Assembly: GCA_021784715.1 (NCBI GenBank)
Contig: JAJYHP010000025.1
Span: forward strand, 1 to 12,457
Length of the DNA: 12,457 nt
DNA from: a bacterium
GTDB taxonomy: Bacteria > Eremiobacterota > Eremiobacteria > Baltobacterales > Baltobacteraceae
Direction: 5' to 3'
A program made the position numbers and the translations under genes. Every line of letters begins with the position of its first letter. The first letter of the stretch is position 1. Positions 1 to 7,710 of this stretch are shown piece by piece. The notes under the pieces were generated by a model. That model was not told the origin of the DNA and ran no database searches. It saw only the letters and a program-made list of their open reading frames with translations.

Positions 1-621
1 CTCCACAATAGCGATCTTCTTCGCGAAGCCGAGTGGGCGCGCGAGTTCCATCGCTTCGTAGCCGCACATTCGTTGCCGCAATTGGAGATCGTCTATCTTC
101 CCAACGATCACACCGAAGCGGCGCGCGCCGGCGCGCTTACGCCCAAATCATACGTGGCGCAGAACGATCTCGCCGTCGGTCGACTCGTCGCGACCCTCTC
201 GCATTCGCCGTATTGGCACAGTACCGCCGTTTTTATCGTCGAAGACGACGCGCAGAACGGCCCCGATCACGTCAGCGATCAGCGCTCGACCTTTTACATC
301 GCCTCTCCGTACGCGCGCGGTGGCGTCATCGCGCAGCGCTACGATACCGCAAGCGTTCTCCGTTCGATCGAACTTCTTCTCGGAATGAAGCCGCTCTCGG
401 TGTACGATGCATCGGCGCGGCCGCTCGACGCGGCCTTTACCGACAGAGCGAATTTCGCGCCCTTCAACGTCGTCGCTCCCCGGAGTTCCCTGACGGCGCG
501 CAATCCCCATCACGGAATCGGCGTTCGCCGCAGCGCCGCGATGAATTTCGCGATTCCCGATGCCGTCAATCCAACGATCGCAAACGACGTTCTCTGGGAT
601 CTGTATGGAGGAAAACGATGA
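1..621 (+). CDS. Phosphoesterase family protein (phospholipase C/acid phosphatase type), C-terminal part only
   Basis: The reading frame is open from the first base, so the gene starts upstream of the window and 206 C-terminal residues are visible. The segment FIVEDDAQNGPDHVSDQRST (bases 232-291) is the metal-site end of the PF04185 phosphoesterase family, with the D-D...GPDHV..Q/H-RS pattern. It is followed by the usual S-P-Y-A-R-G-G and Y-D-T-A-S-V-L-R-S-I-E-L-L-L-G segments. These enzymes hydrolyse phosphate mono- or diesters, mostly outside the cytoplasm. Bacterial proteins with this tail are often fused to an N-terminal YncE-like beta-propeller, which cannot be checked here. Any signal peptide would also lie outside the window. 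The stop overlaps the next start (ATGA, 618-621), so the two genes are probably co-transcribed and translationally coupled. The family call is firm; the substrate is unknown. Confidence 0.85.
   Translation, partial: LHNSDLLREAEWAREFHRFVAAHSLPQLEIVYLPNDHTEAARAGALTPKSYVAQNDLAVGRLVATLSHSPYWHSTAVFIVEDDAQNGPDHVSDQRSTFYIASPYARGGVIAQRYDTASVLRSIELLLGMKPLSVYDASARPLDAAFTDRANFAPFNVVAPRSSLTARNPHHGIGVRRSAAMNFAIPDAVNPTIANDVLWDLYGGKR
607..611 (+). promoter_or_regulatory. Strong Shine-Dalgarno for the ExxE membrane protein
   Basis: GGAGG lies 6 bases before the ATG at 618, inside the last codons of the phosphoesterase gene. It decides the start of the membrane protein: the same frame is open much further upstream (from about base 33), but that extension overlaps the phosphoesterase out of frame. 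Confidence 0.75.
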
Positions 622-1334
622 CCGGACCCGTTCTCGCCGGAACGACCTTCGCCGCATCGGCGGTGGAATGCGTGGAGGCGGCGACGATCGTGCTTGCCGT
701 CGCGCTGACGCGCGGCTTACGCGTTGCGGTGCTGGGAACGCTCGGCGCGCTCGTTGCCTTGGCAATTTTTATCGCCGCGTTCGGCGCGCTGCTCGTCCGC
801 GCGAGTGCTTTACACGGCATCGAAACGGTCGTCGGACTCTTCTTACTCTATTTTGGGTGGAAATGGCTCCGGAAAGCGATCTATCGCTATGCCGGGCGCA
901 TCCCCATGCGCGATGAAGCGGCAAACTTTCAGCGCGATAACGAACGATTGCGCGGAGCCCACGACGACCGACTCGGCATGGCGATGGCCTTTCAGGGCGT
1001 TCTCCTGGAAGGCTTCGAGGTCGCGATCATCGTCGTAAGTTTCGCCGCCACCTCGCACGGGGCACTCGATTGGTCGATCGGCGGTGCGGCGGTCGCCGCC
1101 GTTCTCGTGACGCTGGCCGCAATCGTCGCCCATGGCCCGCTGACGAGCGTTCCGGAGAATGCACTGAAATTTATCGTCGGAACGATGTTGGTCTCGCTCG
1201 GACTCTTCTGGAGCGCAACCGGGCTCGGCTTCGTCTCTCCGCTCGGCGATGGAAGCATCGCCATCGCGATCGTTGCAACGCTCGTGGTTTCGTACGTCAG
1301 CATCCTGCGACTTCGCGCCCCGAGCAATCGCTAA
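618..1334 (+). CDS. Polytopic membrane protein with two E-x-x-E repeats (COG4280/FTR1-like)
   Basis: This is a 238-residue hydrophobic protein with about six membrane segments. It looks like an internal duplication. The first half has E17-C-V-E20 at the start of a helix, then a helix around residues 66-84 (H-G-I-E-T-V-V-G-L-F-L-L-Y-F-G). The second half has E131-G-F-E134 and a matching helix around 179-199 (P-E-N-A-L-K-F-I-V-G-T-M-L-V-S-L-G). A charged, probably cytosolic loop (residues 84-120) separates the halves. Paired E-x-x-E motifs in membrane helices are the metal-binding hallmark of FTR1 iron permeases (R-E-G-x-E). The layout also resembles the uncharacterised COG4280 membrane proteins. 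Cation transport is therefore possible but is an inference. The ATG at 618 has a GGAGG site 6 bases upstream and overlaps the phosphoesterase stop, suggesting a two-gene unit. Confidence 0.75.
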   Translation: MTGPVLAGTTFAASAVECVEAATIVLAVALTRGLRVAVLGTLGALVALAIFIAAFGALLVRASALHGIETVVGLFLLYFGWKWLRKAIYRYAGRIPMRDEAANFQRDNERLRGAHDDRLGMAMAFQGVLLEGFEVAIIVVSFAATSHGALDWSIGGAAVAAVLVTLAAIVAHGPLTSVPENALKFIVGTMLVSLGLFWSATGLGFVSPLGDGSIAIAIVATLVVSYVSILRLRAPSNR

Positions 1335-1444
1335 ATAAATCTAGCAAACTCTCCCCAGGCCCCTGCAACCACGCCGCAGTAGCCCTGTTTGTAGTTTGCA
1401 CGCGCCCGTCTGCTGAGGCGCAACCGCACCTGAAGGAGAGAACT
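1335..1444 (+). other. Intergenic leader before the formate operon
   Basis: This is the only gap of about 100 bases between genes in the window and the most likely place for the formate operon promoter. It opens with a short AT-rich stretch (TAAATAAATCTAG, from 1332) that stands out in this GC-rich DNA. I see no convincing paired -35/-10 boxes, no operator palindrome and no hairpin with a T-tract. It ends with AAGGAG at 1433-1438, a Shine-Dalgarno 6 bases before the transporter ATG. Confidence 0.4.
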
Positions 1445-2752
1445 ATGGACGCAACCGCTCCCGGTTCCAACCGCTGGGGAATCGCGCTTGCAGGTATCAT
1501 CGTGATGATCTGCCTGGGTACCGTTTATTCGTGGAGTATTTTTACCAACGCGCTTATCGCCGGATTTAATTGGTCGACGCAACAAGCGACGACGCCGTTT
1601 GAAACCGCAATTTTCTTTCTTGGGCTCGGCGCCTTTATCGGTGGCCGCTGGCAAGACCGGGTCGGCCCACGCACGGTGACGATCGTCGGTGCGATCGTGT
1701 GGGGAGTCGGCGTCCTTCTCGCCGGCCTCGGAACGCAGCACTTCGGGCACACGTGGATGCTGATCACCTACGGCGTCATCGCCGGTTTCGGGAACGGTAT
1801 GGCGTACGTGACACCGGTTGCGATGGTGACGAAGTGGTTTCCGGATATGCGCGGATTGGGAAGCGGGCTCGTCGTTATGGGTTTCGGGCTCGGCGCCTTT
1901 TTCTACAATCAAGTGGTGACGCGGATGGCCGCATACGCCGCAGTCGCAAAGCCGGCGCTCGCCTATGTAAAAGCGCGCGACGCAGCGATTAAAGCTGGGA
2001 CGCCGTTCGACCCGACCACCTATCAGCTCTCGCACGATCTCATGCACGGGCTGATGAACATTTTCCTCGTCTCGGGAATCGTCTTCATCGTTCTCGGCGG
2101 CATCGCCGCATTCGCACTCAAAAATCCGCCCGCGGCCAAAGCGACGACGGCCTCCGGCAGCGGCTATACGATGGGGCAGGCCTTCAAGACGCCGCAGCTC
2201 TACGGTCTCTGGTTACTGCTGTTCCTCAACGTTACCGCCGGTATCTTCGTCATCTCCAACGCGGTGCCGATGATCAGCCAATTTGCATCGGTCGGCATCC
2301 CCACCGCCGCACTTTGGTACGGTCTGATCGCCGTCTTCAACGGGCTCGGCCGTTTCTTCTGGGGATCGATCTCCGATCGACTGGGACGCAACCTCACCTA
2401 CACGGTCATGTATCTCATCCAAGTCGTCATCTTCTTCATCGTCGGACATCTGGGCGGCTTACCAGGCGTCCTCATCTGTTTTGCCATCGTGCTGCTCTGC
2501 TATGGCGGCGGCTTCGGCGTTATGCCGTCGTTTAACGCCGACTTCTTCGGCACGGCGAATATGGGAGAGATCTACGGCTTTATCCTCACCGCCTGGGGCC
2601 TCGGCGGCGTCGTCGGCCCTGCGATCGCCGGCTTCGTTCAAGACCGAACGGGTTCGTATACCGGCGCGCTCTCCGCGATTGCCGGCATGCTCGTGGTCGC
2701 CGCGGTAATTCCGTTCTTCATCAAGAAACCGCCGGCAGCGGCGAACGCATAA
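1445..2752 (+). CDS. MFS transporter of the OFA (oxalate/formate antiporter-like) family
   Basis: This 435-residue protein has twelve predicted membrane segments. The opening helix G-I-I-V-M-I-C-L-G-T-V-Y-S-W-S-I-F (residues 17-33) is typical of the OFA family, as are G-G-R-W-Q-D-R-V-G-P-R (66-76) and G-L-G-R-F-F-W-G-S-I-S-D-R-L-G-R (300-315). OFA members carry small carboxylates: OxlT exchanges oxalate and formate, and E. coli YhjX takes up pyruvate. The gene ends 25 bases before the formate dehydrogenase catalytic gene, so formate is the favoured substrate from context. Arg303 seems to match OxlT Arg272, but the TM11 region (377-397) has Trp384 and no lysine where OxlT Lys355 would fall, so oxalate exchange is less likely. 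No oxalate-degrading genes are visible. The start ATG has AAGGAG 6 bases upstream; the upstream extension of this frame overlaps the preceding gene and was rejected. Confidence 0.85.
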   Translation: MDATAPGSNRWGIALAGIIVMICLGTVYSWSIFTNALIAGFNWSTQQATTPFETAIFFLGLGAFIGGRWQDRVGPRTVTIVGAIVWGVGVLLAGLGTQHFGHTWMLITYGVIAGFGNGMAYVTPVAMVTKWFPDMRGLGSGLVVMGFGLGAFFYNQVVTRMAAYAAVAKPALAYVKARDAAIKAGTPFDPTTYQLSHDLMHGLMNIFLVSGIVFIVLGGIAAFALKNPPAAKATTASGSGYTMGQAFKTPQLYGLWLLLFLNVTAGIFVISNAVPMISQFASVGIPTAALWYGLIAVFNGLGRFFWGSISDRLGRNLTYTVMYLIQVVIFFIVGHLGGLPGVLICFAIVLLCYGGGFGVMPSFNADFFGTANMGEIYGFILTAWGLGGVVGPAIAGFVQDRTGSYTGALSAIAGMLVVAAVIPFFIKKPPAAANA

Positions 2753-2777
2753 ATCGTAGAGAAACAAAGGGGAACGT

Positions 2778-5700
2778 ATGGCGAAAACGACGATCGACAT
2801 CACCGGGCTTGCGAGCGTTCGCAGCACGCGTTCGTCACTTGAGGAACGCATCGGCGAATTGCCGAACGTCGCATCGCAGCGTACCCAAAACCTACGCGCT
2901 CGCATCGACGGCGCAAAGGCGGTCACCAGCGTGTGCCCGTACTGCGCCGTCGGTTGCAGCACCCTTGCCTACGTCGACGATTCAGGTAAGCTTCTCGACG
3001 TCGAGGGAAATCCCGATAGTCCGATCAACGCCGGCCATCTCTGTCCGAAAGGCTCGGCGATCTTCGGCATGACGGTAAACGATCGGCGATGGACGACGGT
3101 TCATTATCGCGCGCCCTATGCAACGGAGTGGGAGGAACGGCCGCTCTCCTGGGCGTTGGAACGCATGGCCGCGCGCGTGAAAGAGACGCGCGAGGCCACC
3201 TTCGTGAAAGAACGCGACGGGAAACGCCTCAATCATACGCTCGGGATCGCATCGCTCGGCGGCGCCACCTTCGGCATCGAGGAGAACTACCTACTCGGCA
3301 AATTGATGCATAGTCTCGGCGTCGTCGCGATTGAAAACCAAGCGCGAATATGACACTCCTCGACGGTGCCCGGTCTGGGCACCTCGTTCGGCCGCGGCGG
3401 CGCGACGGTTTGGCTTCCCGATCTGGAGAATGCAGATTGCATCCTCATTCAAGGCTCGAATTTTGCAGAAGCGCACCCGGTTGCATTTCGGTTCGTGATG
3501 AAAGCGAAGGAGCGCGGCGCAACGGTGATTCACGTCGACCCGCGCTTCACGAGAACCTCGGCGGTCGCCGATCTCTATGCACCGATCCGCAGCGGCACGG
3601 ATATCGCGTTTCTGGGCGGCATTATCAACTACGTTCTCACGAACGAACGGTATTTCCGCGAATACGTTAGCGCATACACCAATGCGGGCTCGATCGTCAG
3701 CGAAGAATTTATCGACACCGAGGATCTCGACGGCATGTTCTCCGGCTGGAACGCCGAGACGAAATCCTACGATACCTCGAGCTGGAGCTTCGAACGTAAC
3801 GAGGACGGATCGCTTTGTCGCGACGATAGCCTCCAACATCCACGCTGCGTGCTCAACGTCCTGCGCCGTCATTTTTCCCGGTATACACCGGAGATGGTCG
3901 AGCGCGTTTGCGGAACGCCGCAGAAGCAGTTTTTAAAGATAGCGGAACTGCTGGCGAAAAATAGCGGCCGCGAGCGCACGACGGCATTTGCCTATGCAGT
4001 CGGCTGGACCCAACATACCACCGGCGTGCAATTCGTCCGAACGGCGGCGATTTTACAACTTTTACTCGGCAATATCGGACGCCCGGGCGGCGGCATTATG
4101 GCGCTGCGCGGACACGCCGACATTCAGGGCGCCACCGACGTTCCCACGCTCTACGATCTCTTACCCGGCTACCTGCCGATGCCGTCGGCGCTACGCGACG
4201 AGCAAACGCTCGAGCGTTACCTGGCAAAAAACACCAAGCCGACCGGCTGGTGGGCGAATACGCCGAAGTATGTCGTATCGTTGCTGAAGGCGTTCTACGG
4301 CGATGCGGCGCGCGCGGAAAACGAGTTCTGCTATGCCTATCTACCGCAACTCATCGGCGACCATTCGGTGCTGCCGACAACCTTTGCCATGAAAGACGGA
4401 TCGGTCAAAGGCTACTTCGTCATCGGACAGAACCCCGGCGCTTCGGGGCAGAACGCCGAGTTGGTGAGTTCGGCGATGGAGCGTCTGGACTGGCTGGTCA
4501 ATATCGATTTCTTCGATAACGAGACGGTTTCGTTCTGGCGACGCGAAGGAGCCGACCCGACAAAGATCGGCACCGAAGTCTTTTTTCTTCCCGGCGCAAC
4601 GGTTCTCGAAAAAGAGGGAACGATGACGCAAACCTCGCGCGTGCTTCAGTGGCACGACAAAGCCATCGAACCGCTCGGGGATTCGAAGAGCGATCTCTGG
4701 TATTTCTACGATCTCGGGAAACGCCTCAAAGCGCTCTATGCCGATTCCTCGGATCCCAAAGACCGCCCGATTCTCGACATGACGTGGGATTACGACCACG
4801 AAGACGAACGCGAACGCGCCGCCGGCGAACCGTCGGCACTGCGCGTACTCCGCGAGATCAACGGGTTCATCGTCGCCGACGGGCGACAGGTAGCGGGCTT
4901 CGCCGAGCTCGCCGCCGACGGAAGTACGGCGAGCGGATGCTGGATCTACTCCGGCGTCTGCCCCGACGAAACCACGAATCGCGCGCGCGGGCGCGTCGCG
5001 GACGGAAAGAGCTCGCCGGATTGGGGCTGGGCGTGGCCCGCCAATCGGCGCACGCTCTACAATCGCGCCTCGGCGGATCCCGACGGCAATCCGTGGAGCG
5101 AACGCAAAAAATATATCTGGTGGGACGCGCAAAAACGCGAATGGACCGGTGACGATGTCCCGGATTTTCCGAAGGGAAAAGATCCTGCGACGCCGTCGCG
5201 CGCCGGAGCGAGCGGCATCGAAGCGCACTCCGGCGCCGATCCCTTCATCATGAACCTCGACGGACGCGGGCAACTCTTCGTTGCCGGTGCGCTCGTCGAT
5301 GCTCCGCTTCCCGCTCACTACGAGCCGCTTCAATCGGTTATCGAGAACCCGCTCTACGCACAACAGAGCAATCCGCTGCTGCGCGAGTGGAAACGTGACG
5401 ACAACCGCTATAACCGAGCCGTCGATCCCGATTTTCCCTACGTCTTAACGACCTATCGCATAACCGAGATGTCGGGGATCATGACGCGCTACATTCCTTG
5501 GCTCGCCGAGCTTCAACCCGAAGCGTTTTGCGAGATCGATCCCGAACTCGCCGTCGAGAAAGGTATCGCCAATGGCAGCTACGTCACGATTTCGACCGCG
5601 CTGGGCGAGATGGAGGCGCGCGCTTTGGTAAGCGGCCGAATGCAACCGTTACGTATCGGAAAGGGCAAGCGAATTCACCAGATCGGCATTCCGTATAATT

Positions 5701-5930
5701 ACGGACGCATGGTTGGGTTCGCGCGCGGCGATTCTCCCGGGGGATTGATCGCACTTTCGATGGATCCGAACGTCTCGATCCACGAGGCGAAATCGCTCAC
5801 CTGTTCTATTCGGCCCGGCCGACGCGCGGCGTATGCACCCGGCAAGATCGACGCCCCGGTTCCCGACGCACAACGGCATGCGTATGGTGCCGGAGCGGCG
5901 CATGGAATCGACGCAGGAGAGCAACGCTGA
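2778..5930 (+). CDS. fdnG/fdhA-like: Formate dehydrogenase catalytic (alpha) subunit, selenocysteine-containing (TGA at 3351-3353 = Sec192)
   Basis: A 1050-residue molybdopterin (or tungstopterin) enzyme oxidising formate to CO2. The TGA at 3351 is read as selenocysteine: the context N-Q-A-R-I-Sec192-H193 matches the active site of FdnG-type enzymes, the frame stays open to 5930, and a SECIS hairpin follows. Domains: Fe4S4-binding region with C53-x2-C56-x3-C60 and C89-P-K91-G; molybdopterin oxidoreductase core (about 105-600), with V-D-P-R-F-T-R-T-S near 253-261; FdnG-type segments near 720 (G-C-W-I-Y-S-G-V) and 750-765 (A-W-P-A-N-R-R-T-L-Y-N-R-A-S-A-D); and a C-terminal dinucleotide-binding domain (about 885-1030). 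Residues 1-48 contain no twin-arginine signal, unlike E. coli FdnG, so export is not evident. The start is ATG after AAGGGGA (2767-2773). It sits 25 bases after the transporter and overlaps fdhB by one base. Mo versus W cannot be told from sequence. Confidence 0.95.
3351..3390 (+). promoter_or_regulatory. Bacterial SECIS element with the selenocysteine TGA codon
   Basis: The TGA at 3351-3353 is followed by GGTGCCC (3365-3371), a five-base loop GGTCT (3372-3376) and GGGCACC (3377-3383): a perfect 7-bp stem. A weaker lower stem is possible (CGAC at 3361-3364 against G3386, T3387, C3389 and G3390, with bulges). The loop sequence GGUCU and its distance from the UGA (bases 22-26 counted from the U) equal those of the E. 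coli fdhF SECIS as I remember it. In E. coli this hairpin binds SelB and delivers Sec-tRNA to the UGA. One difference: the U at position 17, bulged in fdhF, can here pair with A3381. The hairpin lies entirely in coding sequence. Confidence 0.9.
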
Positions 5931-6793
5931 TGGCAACGGGATTTTTTACCGACGCCACGCTGTGCATCGGCTGCAAGGCCTGCGAAGTGGCATGTAAACA
6001 GTGGAACGAGCTCCCCTCCGACGGCTTCGAGTTTACCGGGAACTCCTACGACAACACGAGCCAGCTCTCGGGCACCACCTGGCGACATGTTGATTTCGTC
6101 GAGCGCGAAACGATCGACGAGAGCGGCATCGCTGCGAGTTGGTCGATGTTGAGCGATGTCTGCAAACATTGCACGAACGCCGGGTGCCTGGAAGCATGTC
6201 CGACCGGCGCGATCGTTCGCAACGAATTCGGAAGCGTTTTCGTGCAGCCCGATATCTGTAACGGCTGCGGATATTGCGTGGTCTCGTGCCCGTTCGGCGT
6301 TATCGATCTCATCGAAGCGGTCGGCCACGGCGACGATGCCGCAAAATACGGCCTCGCGACCCTTCACGAAGATCGCCTCAACGAGCGGAAGACTGCCGTG
6401 CAAGCGACCGGGGGCGTTGCCGGAAAATGTACGCTCTGTTACGACCGCCAGCGCATCGGCATGGTACCGGCCTGCGCGAAAGCCTGCCCGACCGAGTCGA
6501 TTCAGTTCGGCGAGATCGACGAACTTCGCGAACGGGCGAAGCTGCGCGTCGAAACATTGCAGGAGCGCGGCGTCGATGCACGCCTGTACGGCGCCGACGA
6601 TATCGGCGGCGGCATCGGCACGCTCAACGCATTCTTTCTACTCACCGACAGCCCGGAGGCATACAATCTCCCCGTCGAGCCGGTGCTTCCCTCGACGCGA
6701 CAGAGCATGGGATACGCTGCCGCAGCCGCCGCGGCACTGGCATTGGCGACCATCGGCTGGGCGATCTTTCGCGGCGACGGAGGCGACGTATGA
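5930..6793 (+). CDS. fdnH/fdhB-like: Formate dehydrogenase iron-sulfur (beta) subunit, membrane-tailed
   Basis: This 287-residue protein carries electrons from the catalytic subunit toward the membrane. Sixteen cysteines fall in four ferredoxin-type groups: C12/15/18/22, C78/81/86/90, C110/113/116/120 and C167/170/182/186, predicting four [4Fe-4S] clusters as in E. coli FdnH. The spacing C167-x2-C170-x11-C182-x3-C186 is the usual last group of this family. A single hydrophobic helix near the C-terminus (about 261-280, rich in alanine) is probably a membrane anchor, again as in FdnH; the short tail after it is R-G-D-G-G-D-V. The ATG overlaps the fdhA stop by one base (TGATG), with AGGAGA at 5915-5920, 9 bases upstream. 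The stop overlaps the NrfD gene start (ATGA). Confidence 0.95.
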   Translation: MATGFFTDATLCIGCKACEVACKQWNELPSDGFEFTGNSYDNTSQLSGTTWRHVDFVERETIDESGIAASWSMLSDVCKHCTNAGCLEACPTGAIVRNEFGSVFVQPDICNGCGYCVVSCPFGVIDLIEAVGHGDDAAKYGLATLHEDRLNERKTAVQATGGVAGKCTLCYDRQRIGMVPACAKACPTESIQFGEIDELRERAKLRVETLQERGVDARLYGADDIGGGIGTLNAFFLLTDSPEAYNLPVEPVLPSTRQSMGYAAAAAAALALATIGWAIFRGDGGDV

Positions 6794-7710
6794 AAAGTTA
6801 CTACGAGCGCCCGTTACTGAAAGGGCCGCACTGGGGCGCAAACGTCGTCACCTATCTTTTCCTCGGCGGCATCATGGGGGGCCTCGGCCTCATCTCGCTG
6901 CTCTCCGACGATCGACCGGAGCCGGAGATGAAAAAATTGCGGAAGGCGACGCGCTACACTGCATTTGCATTAGCGGCGATCAATCCGCCGATCCTCATCT
7001 CCCATCTCGGCCGCCCCGAACGATTCCTCAATATGTTGCGCATCGTAAAACTAAAATCGCCGATGTCGCTTGGCGTCTGGGGGCTCGTACTCTACTCGGG
7101 CGCCGCCGGCGCAAACGCGCTGCGTGAACTCGCCGACGACGGCATCGTCCCGAAGATGCTGCGCTACGTCGCCCCGAGCGCAACGGTACCCATTCAGGCC
7201 CTTTTAGGGGCGTTCATGGCCGGTTATACCGGGGTTCTTATCAGCGCTACGGCGATACCATTTTGGGCTGCGGGAAAACGCCACATTCCGGCGTTCTCCG
7301 TCTGCTCCGGCGCGGCAAGTGCGAGCGCGCTGGCAACGCTCCTTTCAACACTCCAAGGAAACCACGACGTGATTCCGCGCCTCGAACGGCTCGAAATGAC
7401 GGCATCGGCCTTAGAGATCGCACTCATCGCCGATTTCCGTCGACAGGGCGGCGCCGTCACCGCTCCCTTCTTCGAGGGCCGCGTCGGGAAGCGGCTGCGC
7501 GACTTTACCATTCTCGGAGGGATCGTCGTGCCTTTCGCCTTGAACGCGATCGGCGGCGCTTTCAAACTCCCGAGATCGATCGATGCGCTGCGAAGCATTG
7601 CCGCTTCGACGTTGACGCTCGTCGGCGGATACGTCCTGCGCGAGAGTTTGATCGAGGCCGGTAAACTCTCGGCGAACGATCCGCACGTGGCGTTCCGACA
7701 ACCTTCGTGA
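6790..7710 (+). CDS. nrfD-like: NrfD/PsrC-type membrane anchor (quinone-reactive subunit) of the formate dehydrogenase
   Basis: This 306-residue polytopic membrane protein resembles NrfD and polysulfide reductase PsrC. Family segments visible are H-L-G-R-P-E-R-F (72-79), S-P-M-S-L-G-V-W (90-97) and G-Y-T-G-V-L-I-S-A-T-A-I-P-F-W (145-159). I estimate eight or so helices, including 18-38, 54-72, 93-111, 135-158, 168-187, 238-256 and 265-283. NrfD proteins bind quinone/quinol without haem and pair with four-cluster iron-sulfur subunits, exactly the partner encoded just upstream. The anchor therefore replaces the di-haem cytochrome b (FdnI) of the E. coli enzyme and should pass formate electrons to the quinone pool. 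The start overlaps fdhB by ATGA and the stop overlaps fdhD by GTGA, indicating translational coupling. The whole upstream frame extension (from 6274) lies inside fdhB and is spurious. Confidence 0.9.
   Translation: MKSYYERPLLKGPHWGANVVTYLFLGGIMGGLGLISLLSDDRPEPEMKKLRKATRYTAFALAAINPPILISHLGRPERFLNMLRIVKLKSPMSLGVWGLVLYSGAAGANALRELADDGIVPKMLRYVAPSATVPIQALLGAFMAGYTGVLISATAIPFWAAGKRHIPAFSVCSGAASASALATLLSTLQGNHDVIPRLERLEMTASALEIALIADFRRQGGAVTAPFFEGRVGKRLRDFTILGGIVVPFALNAIGGAFKLPRSIDALRSIAASTLTLVGGYVLRESLIEAGKLSANDPHVAFRQPS

Noticed and set aside
33..617. Upstream extension of the ExxE membrane protein
   Set aside because: It overlaps the clearly coding phosphoesterase in another frame and is arginine-rich nonsense. 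ATG 618 has an excellent ribosome site.
1070..1444. Upstream extension of the OFA transporter
   Set aside because: It runs through the membrane protein gene out of frame and the intergenic leader. ATG 1445 has AAGGAG at 6-base spacing and begins just before TM1.
1335..1444. Sigma-70 type promoter before the transporter
   Set aside because: The TAAATA near 1332 could serve as a -10, but no acceptable -35 lies 16-18 bases upstream, and the other candidates are no better than chance.
3351..3353. Reading the TGA as a true stop, giving a pseudogene or two separate genes
   Set aside because: The residues on both sides match formate dehydrogenase continuously, the TGA is at the known selenocysteine position, and a SECIS-like hairpin with the right loop and spacing follows. 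The second piece has no Shine-Dalgarno or natural N-terminus.
4341..5363. Long minus-strand open frame of 340 codons opposite fdhA
   Set aside because: Its translation is arginine- and isoleucine-rich low-meaning sequence with no recognisable motif. It lies wholly opposite the conserved formate dehydrogenase coding region and is a shadow of GC-rich codon use.
6156..7127. 323-codon plus-strand frame across fdhB and the NrfD gene
   Set aside because: It crosses two well-identified genes in the wrong phase and shows no family motif.
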